Positions 1-5,455 of a DNA stretch of 5,455 nucleotides are shown in pieces. Below the pieces are notes generated by a model that did no database searches, was not told the origin of the DNA, and saw nothing but the letters and a program-made list of their open reading frames with translations. The position numbers and the translations under genes were made by a program. The stretch covers positions 1 to 5,455 of the forward strand of contig CABUCP010000248.1 in NCBI GenBank assembly GCA_902490055.1, written 5' to 3'. The number at the start of each line of letters is the position of its first letter. Positions within the stretch are counted from its first letter, which is position 1. The stretch is from an uncultured Klebsiella sp. (GTDB lineage: Bacteria > Pseudomonadota > Gammaproteobacteria > Enterobacterales > Enterobacteriaceae).

Positions 1-1585
1 CCAGTGTCAGTACAACTGTACGCGTCTCGATTACGATAGCGCCTTGAATATCCGCGAGCTGAAAAAAATCGCCCTTGAGAAAGGCTGGCCGGAGTATCAG
101 CGTCGCTGGCATAAACCGGCCGGTTCCGGTAGCAGAAATCCGGTCGCGGTGATTGGCGCAGGCCCGGCGGGGCTAGCCGCGGGCTACTTCCTTGCCCGCG
201 CCGGCCATCCGGTCACGCTGTTTGAACGTGAAGCCAACGCCGGCGGCGTGGTGAAAAATATCATTCCTCACTTCCGTATACCCGCAGAACTTATCCAGCA
301 GGATATTGAGTTCGTCGTCAATCACGGCGTTGATATTGTCTACGGCTGCGACCCGCGACTCACCATCGAAAAGCTGCATCAGGAAGGCTTCCGCTATGTC
401 CTCATCGGGACCGGTACCGATAAAAACAGCGGCGTGAAGCTTAGCGGCGACAACCTGAATATTCATAAATCGCTCAACTTCCTGCGCGCCTTCAACCGTG
501 GGGATCGCCTAAACGTGGGTAAACACGTGGCGATTGTCGGCGCGGGTAACACGGCAATGGACTGCGCCCGCGCGGCGCTGCACATCCCTGGCGTAGAAAA
601 AGCGACGGTGATTTATCGCCGCTCGCAGCAGGAGATGCCGGCATGGCGCTCAGAGTATGAAGAGGCGGTCCACGACGGCGTTGAATTCCGCTTCCTCAGC
701 AATCCGGAACACTTTGCCGCCGACGGCACCCTCACGGTCCGCGCCATGACTCTCGGCGAAGCCGATGAACAAGGTCGCCGCCGTCCGCTGGCCACCGATG
801 AAACCTGGACGCTTCAGGTCGATACGCTGATTACCGCCATCGGCGAGCAGCAGGATGGCGATGCGCTGGCGGCAATGGGCATTCCGCTTAACGACCACGG
901 CTGGCCGGACGTCAACGCCGATGGCGAGAGCCTCGTGGCTAACGTATTCCTGATTGGCGACGTGCAGCGCGGGCCTTCTTCTATTGTCTCGGCAATCGGC
1001 AACGCGCGCCGCGCCAGCGATGCGATCCTCAAGCGCGAGAATATCCGCAGCCACTTCGGCGACAAACAGTGGAATAACGTCGATCCTGCTGATATCTATC
1101 GGCGTAAAGGGACTATTGCCATCGCCCGGGTCGATAAAGACGACCGCGATGCCTTCGTCGCGCAGGAGGCGGAGCGCTGCCTCGAATGTAATTACGTCTG
1201 CAGTAAATGCGTGGATGTCTGCCCAAACCGCGCCAACGTTTCAATTGCGGTGCCGGGGTTCGAAAACCGCTTCCAGACTCTGCACCTCGACGCGTACTGC
1301 AACGAATGCGGTAACTGCGCCCAGTTCTGCCCGTGGCAGGGCAAACCCTATAAGGACAAGATCACCGTCTTTAGCCTTGAACAGGATTTCAACAACAGCA
1401 GCAACCCGGGTTTCCTCGTGGAACAGCAGCGCGTACACGTCCGCCAGGACGGCTTGACCTGGCAGTTGGAAATGGATCAGCAAGGCCAGTTCGCCGAGGT
1501 ACCGCCGCAGCTTGCTGCGATGTGCCGCATCATCAGCCACGTTCATCAACATCATCACTATTTGCTGGGAGCCGTCGAAGTATGA
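1..1585 (+). CDS. ygfK: YgfK, C-terminal half: FAD/NADPH oxidoreductase with ferredoxin tail (5' partial)
   Basis: Cytoplasmic iron-sulfur flavoprotein of the GltD/dihydropyrimidine dehydrogenase type, often annotated as a putative selenate reductase subunit; its physiological reaction is unsettled, but E. coli ygfK lies in the purine-catabolism cluster. The frame is open to the left edge (first full codon at base 2), so 527 residues are visible of about 1030 in E. coli YgfK, and the TTG at 44 is internal. Visible residues 2 and 6 are Cys, the end of an N-terminal Fe-S domain. An FAD motif GAGPAG is at residues 52-57, an NADPH motif GAGNTA at 180-185 followed by an Arg-Arg pair, and a second FAD motif IGD near 318-320. 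A ferredoxin-like tail has Cys 393, 396, 400, 403, 407 and 433, 436, 439, 443. The C-terminus is His-rich. The stop overlaps the ssnA start, so the two are translationally coupled. Family and gene name are very likely; function is inference. Confidence 0.93.
   Translation, partial: QCQYNCTRLDYDSALNIRELKKIALEKGWPEYQRRWHKPAGSGSRNPVAVIGAGPAGLAAGYFLARAGHPVTLFEREANAGGVVKNIIPHFRIPAELIQQDIEFVVNHGVDIVYGCDPRLTIEKLHQEGFRYVLIGTGTDKNSGVKLSGDNLNIHKSLNFLRAFNRGDRLNVGKHVAIVGAGNTAMDCARAALHIPGVEKATVIYRRSQQEMPAWRSEYEEAVHDGVEFRFLSNPEHFAADGTLTVRAMTLGEADEQGRRRPLATDETWTLQVDTLITAIGEQQDGDALAAMGIPLNDHGWPDVNADGESLVANVFLIGDVQRGPSSIVSAIGNARRASDAILKRENIRSHFGDKQWNNVDPADIYRRKGTIAIARVDKDDRDAFVAQEAERCLECNYVCSKCVDVCPNRANVSIAVPGFENRFQTLHLDAYCNECGNCAQFCPWQGKPYKDKITVFSLEQDFNNSSNPGFLVEQQRVHVRQDGLTWQLEMDQQGQFAEVPPQLAAMCRIISHVHQHHHYLLGAVEV
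1567..1571 (+). promoter_or_regulatory. Ribosome binding site of ssnA
   Basis: GGGAG lies inside the end of ygfK, 10 bases before the ATG at 1582. That ATG forms an ATGA overlap with the ygfK stop. The next in-frame ATG (1594) has no purine-rich site at a useful distance, so this favours 1582 as the start. The spacing is slightly long, and coupled translation from ygfK probably helps. Confidence 0.5.
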
Positions 1586-2916
1586 GTATCCTAATGCTTA
1601 AAAATGCCACCCTTGCCCAGCTTCACCCGGCAAAAGTGGAAGAAGGTGTCGATATCGTCATTGAAAATGACAGAATTATCGAAACAGGCACTAACCTGAG
1701 CCAGCGTTATCCGCAAGCGCGTATTAAAGAAATGCGCGGCCGACTGGTGATGCCCGGGATGGTCTGCTCGCATAATCACTTTTATTCCGGCCTGTCGCGC
1801 GGGATTCAGGCCAATATTGCCCCGAGCCCGGACTTTATCTCGACATTGAAAAATCTGTGGTGGCGGCTTGACCGCGCGCTGGATGAGGAGTCGCTGTACT
1901 ACAGCGGGCTGATTTGCTCGCTGGAGGCGATTCGCAGCGGCTGCACCGCCGTGATTGACCACAGCGCTTCGCCTGCGTATATCGCCGGTTCGTTGAGCCA
2001 GTTGCGAAACGCCTTCCTCAAGGTTGGCCTGCGCGGCATGACCTGTTTTGAAACCACTGACCGCAACGGCGGCCTGCAGGAACTTGAGGCCAGCGTCGAG
2101 GAAAATATCCGCTTTGCCCGCGAAATCGATCGGGCGCGCGAAAGCGGCAGCGAGCCGTATCTGGTGGAGGCTCACATCGGCGCGCATGCGCCGTTTACCG
2201 TGCCGGATGAGGGGCTGGCAATGCTGCGTGAAGCGCTAAAAGCCACCGGACGCGGCCTGCATATTCATATGGCGGAAGACCGCTACGATGTGTCCCATAG
2301 CCACCATCACTACGGTAAAGACCTGCTGGTGCGGCTGGCGGAGTTCGATCTCATTGATAGCAAAACGCTGGTAGCGCACGGGCTGTACCTATCAGAAGTG
2401 GATATCGAACTGCTGAACGCGCGCGATGGTTTCCTGGTCCATAACGCCCGCTCTAATATGAACAACCACGTCGGTTACAATCAGCGGCTAACGGCCTTCC
2501 GCAATCTGGCGTTGGGCACCGACGGTATCGGTTCCGATATGTTTGAAGAGCTCAAGTTCGCCTTCTTTAAACATCGCGATGCCGGCGGGCCGCTGTGGCC
2601 AGATAGCTTCGCGCGCGCATTGAGTAACGGCAATACGCTGCTGAGTCGCAACTTTAACGACCGTTTTGGCCGCGTCGAAGCCGGCTATAAGGCGGATTTA
2701 ACCATCAGCGATTATACGCCGCCGACGCCGCTGCTGGCGGCCAATCTTGCCGGACATATCGCCTTCGGCATGGGGGCCAGCCACGTGCATAGCGTGATGG
2801 TTAACGGCGTCATGCTTTATGAGGATCGGCAGTTCGCCTTTGATTGTGAGGCGATATTCGCCGAAGCGCGGAAGGTAGCGAAGAAAATGTGGCAACGGAT
2901 GGATGCGTTGGCGTAA
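1582..2916 (+). CDS. ssnA: SsnA, putative metal-dependent aminohydrolase of purine catabolism
   Basis: Cytoplasmic amidohydrolase-superfamily enzyme related to guanine deaminase and the TrzA/AtzA hydrolases. Its substrate is not established; the cluster suggests hydrolytic removal of an amino or similar group from a purine-derived compound. It has 444 residues, against about 442 in E. coli. The metal-site pattern is complete: H64-N-H66 after strand 1, H198, the HIHMAE motif (H227, H229, E232), H266 in LVAHG, and D314 in LGTDG. By analogy with AtzA, H64, H66, H229 and D314 would bind the metal, and E232 and H266 would act in catalysis. There is no signal peptide or membrane segment. The start at 1582 is chosen for the 4-base overlap with ygfK and a length matching the family. 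The gene ends the operon, 18 bases before a terminator stem. In E. coli, SsnA was first described through an effect on stationary-phase viability, which does not define its reaction. Confidence 0.93.
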   Translation: MSILMLKNATLAQLHPAKVEEGVDIVIENDRIIETGTNLSQRYPQARIKEMRGRLVMPGMVCSHNHFYSGLSRGIQANIAPSPDFISTLKNLWWRLDRALDEESLYYSGLICSLEAIRSGCTAVIDHSASPAYIAGSLSQLRNAFLKVGLRGMTCFETTDRNGGLQELEASVEENIRFAREIDRARESGSEPYLVEAHIGAHAPFTVPDEGLAMLREALKATGRGLHIHMAEDRYDVSHSHHHYGKDLLVRLAEFDLIDSKTLVAHGLYLSEVDIELLNARDGFLVHNARSNMNNHVGYNQRLTAFRNLALGTDGIGSDMFEELKFAFFKHRDAGGPLWPDSFARALSNGNTLLSRNFNDRFGRVEAGYKADLTISDYTPPTPLLAANLAGHIAFGMGASHVHSVMVNGVMLYEDRQFAFDCEAIFAEARKVAKKMWQRMDALA

Positions 2917-2934
2917 TCCCATCACGGCAAAACA

Positions 2935-2964
2935 AAACCCGGTCACCGTACCGGGTTTATTTTT
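2935..2964. terminator. Intrinsic terminator, probably bidirectional, between convergent operons
   Basis: A perfect 9-bp stem (AAACCCGGT at 2935-2943 with ACCGGGTTT at 2950-2958) encloses a 6-base loop. On the + strand it is followed by ATTTTT (2959-2964), so it should end the ygfK-ssnA transcript. On the - strand the stem is followed by TTTTGTTTT (complement of 2937-2929), so it can also stop transcription coming from ygfS. No folding energy was calculated. Confidence 0.85.
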
Positions 2965-3006
2965 GGCTTCTACCGGGGCTATAAATAGCGCAGAAACATC
3001 GTTCGG

Positions 3007-3043
3007 GTAGCCCGGATAAGACGCAGCGCGTCGCCATCCGGGG
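3007..3043. repeat. REP (repetitive extragenic palindromic) element
   Basis: This is a classic enterobacterial REP shape: GTAG, then outer arms CCCGGAT (3011-3017) and ATCCGGG (3036-3042), then inner arms GACGC (3020-3024) and GCGTC (3028-3032) around a 3-base loop. The unpaired bases between the arms (AA on one side, GCC on the other) give the usual internal bulge. It sits 6 bases from the ygfS stop, in the 3' flank of convergent genes where REPs usually occur. It may protect the ygfS mRNA 3' end or bind gyrase or IHF, as known for REPs in general. Only one copy is visible here. Confidence 0.85.
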
Positions 3044-3048
3044 ATCTC

Positions 3049-3525
3049 CTACACGCTCAATAAGCTGGCGCTGGCGATCGTTCTCTGTTTCTGCAGCGCC
3101 GCCAGCGCGTCACTGGTCATCAATGATAGCGCCGCCGTTGGGCACACTGAGATGCAGGCAGGCCCACCGTCCCTCTCCTTACAGAGATCGCACTTCACGA
3201 TAGCCGGCGGATACAGCGCCGAGGTTTCGATGGTGATCGCGCCGAACGGGCAGGCTACCGCGCAGCTCTGGCAGCCAATACAGCGCGACGCGTCCGCCTC
3301 TACCCGATCGGCCCCCATCGTCAGCGCGCCGGTTGGGCAGACCCCGACGCACGGCGCATTCTCACACTGGTGACACATCACCGGCACGCTAAGCGTATCC
3401 AGCCGCATTACCTTCAGCCGCGGATGAAACTCCGCCCCCTCAGCGACGTGCTCCAACGCACAGGCGACTTCGCAGGTACGGCAGCCGATACAGGCCTGCG
3501 AACTGGCAAGAATAAAATGGGTCAT
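3049..3525 (-). CDS. ygfS: YgfS, 4x[4Fe-4S] ferredoxin-type electron carrier
   Basis: Soluble electron-transfer subunit of the HycB/HydN/DmsB type, predicted to carry electrons for a cytoplasmic oxidoreductase, here most plausibly UacF or a formate dehydrogenase. It has 158 residues with exactly 16 Cys in four quartets: 12, 15, 18, 22; 51, 54, 59, 63; 82, 85, 88, 92; 112, 115, 124, 128. That is enough for four [4Fe-4S] clusters. There is no Tat signal and no membrane segment. The ATG at 3525 is preferred because AAGGAG lies 5 bases upstream. A GTG directly before it (3528) would add one residue, but it is only 2 bases from that site. The start overlaps the ygfT stop as TGATG, so the two are coupled. 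The protein closely resembles the N-terminal 130 residues of its upstream neighbour YgfT. The name rests on this neighbourhood as well as on family; HydN-like paralogs are the main alternative. Confidence 0.85.
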   Translation of the reverse strand: MTHFILASSQACIGCRTCEVACALEHVAEGAEFHPRLKVMRLDTLSVPVMCHQCENAPCVGVCPTGALTMGADRVEADASRCIGCQSCAVACPFGAITIETSALYPPAIVKCDLCKERDGGPACISVCPTAALSLMTSDALAALQKQRTIASASLLSV

Positions 3526-5455
3526 CACCGCTCCTTATGGTCAAATCGCGCCAACATTTCGCTCGCGGCCTGGCGCCCGGCAACCATCGCCGTCACCACC
3601 AGATCGGCGCCATGAACCGCGTCGCCGCCGGCATAGATTTTGTCGTGACTGGTCTGCGTGGCGCCGCGACCTTTTCCGCCGGTAATAATCTGGCCCCAGC
3701 GGTCAAGTTTGATCCCGTGACCACGCAGCCATGGCATATCGTGCGCCTGAAAACCAAATGCCAACACCAGCACATCGGCCGGAAGCTCAAATTCAGAACC
3801 GGCAATCGGCCGTGGACGGCGGCGGCCATCCGGCCCCGGCTCGCCCATTTCAGTACGAATCATCCCGACGTCGCTTACCTGCCCTTTACGGTTACGCAGG
3901 ATGTATTGCGGCTGGACGTTAAACTGGAACGCCACGCCCTCTTCCCGGGCGTTGACTACCTCTTTTTTCGAACCCGGCATACTTAATTCATCGCGACGAT
4001 AGGCGCAGGTGACGCTTTCCGCCCCGCGACGCACCGCGGTACGCAGGCAGTCCATCGCCGTATCGCCGCCGCCCAGCACCACCACCCGCTTACCCTTAAT
4101 GTCGGTTAACGGATATTCAGCGCTCTCATCCAGCCCCATCACCTCGCGGGTGTTGGCAATCAGGAACGGCAGCGCCTGAATGACCCCCGGCGCCTCTTCG
4201 CCATCAAGCCCGGCCCCCATTAGCCCGTAGGTGCCGACGCCTAAAAAGATCGCGTCATAGTTGGCAAGGAGATCGCTAAAAGCCACGTCGCGACCCACTT
4301 CCTGATTGAGATGGAAACGAATTCCCATATCGCTGAAGATCTCGCGCCTTAGCGACATCACCGTTTTCTCCAGCTTGAAGGACGGAATACCGAAGGTGAG
4401 CAGCCCGCCGATCTCAGGATGCTTATCAAAAACATCGACCTGAACCCCGGCGCGCGCCAGGATATCCGCGCAGCCTAACCCCGCCGGGCCGGCGCCGATG
4501 ATAGCGACTCGTTCGTGGCGCGGCGCGACGTCGCCAATCGTGGGCCGCCAGCCCATTTCCAGCGCGGTATCGGTGATGTAGCGCTCCAGATTACCGACCG
4601 CCACCGCGCCACCTTCGTTTTTCAGCGTACAGGCGCCTTCACATAGCCGGTCCTGCGGGCAGACGCGACCACAGATTTCCGGCAGCGAGCTGCTCTGGTG
4701 GCACAGTTCTGCGGCGGCAATAATGTTGCCTTCGCGCACCAGACGGATGAAATCGGGAATATGGTTGTGAAGCGGGCAGGTCCAGTTGCACCAGGCTTTT
4801 TGCGCGCAGTACAGGCAGCGTTCGCTTTCATATTCCGCATCACAACCGGCAAGACGCTGATAGATTTCGGCAAAATGTCCTTTGCGATCTTCCGCGGTCA
4901 GCTTTTTCGCCCCCACCCGCGGCGCTTTATCAAACATCGCTTCGCGCCTTGCCCCACGACGTTCGCCCAGCGATTGTCCCTGAGCCGAACGAATTTGTCT
5001 TTCCCGACGCAACCGCTGCAGCGCGCTTTCATCCATTAATCGCAGCGCCTGGGTCGGGCAGCTGGCGACGCAGGCCTGTTGCCCGGACGGATGCTCGCTG
5101 CAGAGATCGCATTTTTGCGCCAGCTGCGGGCCTTCTTCGTCGCTGGCGACCATTTCGATGGCGCCGAATGGGCAGGCTACCACGCAGTTTTTACAGCCAA
5201 TACATTCGGCCTGTTTAAACTGGATGCTGTCATTAGCGACATATAGAGCCTGAGTTGGACAGGAAGTCACGCAAGGGGCGTCGTTACAATGATGGCAGGT
5301 CGTTGCGGTGCTGGCATTACGGTGGAAGACAACATGGATGCGCGGAATAAACGCGCTACGCTGCGCCGGCCAGGCATCCTGATGATGCGCCGTGACGCAG
5401 GCCACTTCACAGGCATGACACCCAATACAGTTCGCGACATCGGCCACAATAAATC
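3525..5455 (-). CDS. uacF: UacF (YgfT), ferredoxin-GltD fusion oxidoreductase for urate degradation (5' end cut by the window)
   Basis: In E. coli, UacF (YgfT), redundantly with its paralog AegA, is required for formate- and formate dehydrogenase H-dependent urate degradation under low oxygen. 642 residues are visible, against about 639 in the whole E. coli protein. The frame is open to the edge and begins FIVADVANC, so the start codon lies a few codons outside and the GTG at 5447 is internal. Numbering from that GTG, the HycB-like part has Cys 7, 10, 13, 17; 51, 54, 59, 63; 82, 85, 88, 92; 113, 116, 126, 130. A basic linker (about 141-185) leads to a GltD-like Fe-S domain (Cys 211, 214, 220, 224, 259, 263, 269, 273), an FAD motif GAGPAG (318-323), an NADPH motif GGGDTA (459-464) with Arg 484-485, and a C-terminal FAD motif GGD (607-609). 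All motifs look intact. In E. coli the divergent neighbour is the urate transporter uacT. AegA is the alternative identity, but the neighbourhood favours UacF. Confidence 0.92.
   Translation of the reverse strand, partial: FIVADVANCIGCHACEVACVTAHHQDAWPAQRSAFIPRIHVVFHRNASTATTCHHCNDAPCVTSCPTQALYVANDSIQFKQAECIGCKNCVVACPFGAIEMVASDEEGPQLAQKCDLCSEHPSGQQACVASCPTQALRLMDESALQRLRRERQIRSAQGQSLGERRGARREAMFDKAPRVGAKKLTAEDRKGHFAEIYQRLAGCDAEYESERCLYCAQKAWCNWTCPLHNHIPDFIRLVREGNIIAAAELCHQSSSLPEICGRVCPQDRLCEGACTLKNEGGAVAVGNLERYITDTALEMGWRPTIGDVAPRHERVAIIGAGPAGLGCADILARAGVQVDVFDKHPEIGGLLTFGIPSFKLEKTVMSLRREIFSDMGIRFHLNQEVGRDVAFSDLLANYDAIFLGVGTYGLMGAGLDGEEAPGVIQALPFLIANTREVMGLDESAEYPLTDIKGKRVVVLGGGDTAMDCLRTAVRRGAESVTCAYRRDELSMPGSKKEVVNAREEGVAFQFNVQPQYILRNRKGQVSDVGMIRTEMGEPGPDGRRRPRPIAGSEFELPADVLVLAFGFQAHDMPWLRGHGIKLDRWGQIITGGKGRGATQTSHDKIYAGGDAVHGADLVVTAMVAGRQAASEMLARFDHKER
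3531..3536 (-). promoter_or_regulatory. Strong ribosome binding site of ygfS
   Basis: On the - strand, AAGGAG is followed by five bases and then the ATG at 3525. It lies within the last codons of ygfT, giving ygfS its own initiation signal besides coupling through the overlap. The position decides for ATG 3525 over the adjacent GTG at 3528. Confidence 0.75.

Noticed and set aside
954..1457. 167-codon open frame in another forward frame within ygfK
   Set aside because: Its composition is Ala/Ser/Arg/Thr-rich, as expected for a frame-shifted reading, and it overlaps the YgfK ferredoxin tail entirely.
1522..1581. Upstream start for ssnA giving a 464-residue protein
   Set aside because: The extension lies within the conserved YgfK C-terminus in another frame, is not SsnA-like, and exceeds the family length. 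ATG 1582 with ATGA overlap fits.
44..1585. A separate short GltD-like protein starting at TTG 44
   Set aside because: The frame is open to the window edge, Cys codons of an N-terminal Fe-S domain precede it, and the sequence continues as YgfK. No ribosome binding site is seen.
1591..2187. 198-codon open frame antisense to ssnA
   Set aside because: It is a shadow of a GC-rich gene. It has no recognisable domain and lies opposite the strongly conserved SsnA metal-site region.
3004..3014. Small inverted repeat CGGG-TAG-CCCG as a separate hairpin
   Set aside because: It is only 4 bp with a 3-base loop and competes with the much stronger REP stem, so it was not counted as a feature.
3537..3986. 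149-codon + strand frame opposite ygfT
   Set aside because: It runs antisense to the conserved FAD/NADPH-binding C-terminus of UacF and shows no domain of its own.
5445..5447. GTG as the start codon of ygfT
   Set aside because: The codons before it read Phe-Ile in frame, matching the usual FI-(V/A)-D opening of this family, and no ribosome binding site is visible. The true start lies outside the window.

Overview
The window looks like chromosomal DNA from a Klebsiella/Citrobacter/Enterobacter-type member of the Enterobacteriaceae. The visible proteins closely resemble, from memory, E. coli YgfK, SsnA and YgfT/UacF. Coding sequence is GC-rich, and a typical enterobacterial REP palindrome sits at the centre. 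The exact genus cannot be fixed by eye.

Layout: two convergent, tightly packed operons, both running off the window. On the + strand, the C-terminal half of ygfK (to 1585) overlaps ssnA (1582-2916) by ATGA. On the - strand, ygfT/uacF (from beyond 5455 down to 3525) overlaps ygfS (3525-3049) by TGATG. The 132-base gap between the ssnA and ygfS stops holds a probable bidirectional intrinsic terminator (2935-2964) and one REP element (3007-3043). No promoter is visible, because both operons start outside. No RNA gene, mobile element or CRISPR array was seen.

How the genes fit together: in E. coli these four belong to the purine/urate catabolism region. UacF (YgfT) is known to be needed, redundantly with AegA, for formate- and formate dehydrogenase H-dependent urate degradation. 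ssnA and ygfK belong to the gene set linked to anaerobic purine use by gut bacteria. SsnA is a metal-dependent amidohydrolase. The other three are iron-sulfur electron carriers, two of them carrying a GltD-like FAD/NADPH module. The inferred job is to move electrons between NADPH, formate and a purine-ring intermediate, with SsnA doing a hydrolytic step. The reactions of YgfK, SsnA and YgfS are not settled.

Most notable point: in E. coli, ssnA and ygfS are separated by ygfM, xdhD, xanQ, guaD and ghxQ. Here that block is absent and only the terminator and REP lie between them, giving a compact version of the cluster.
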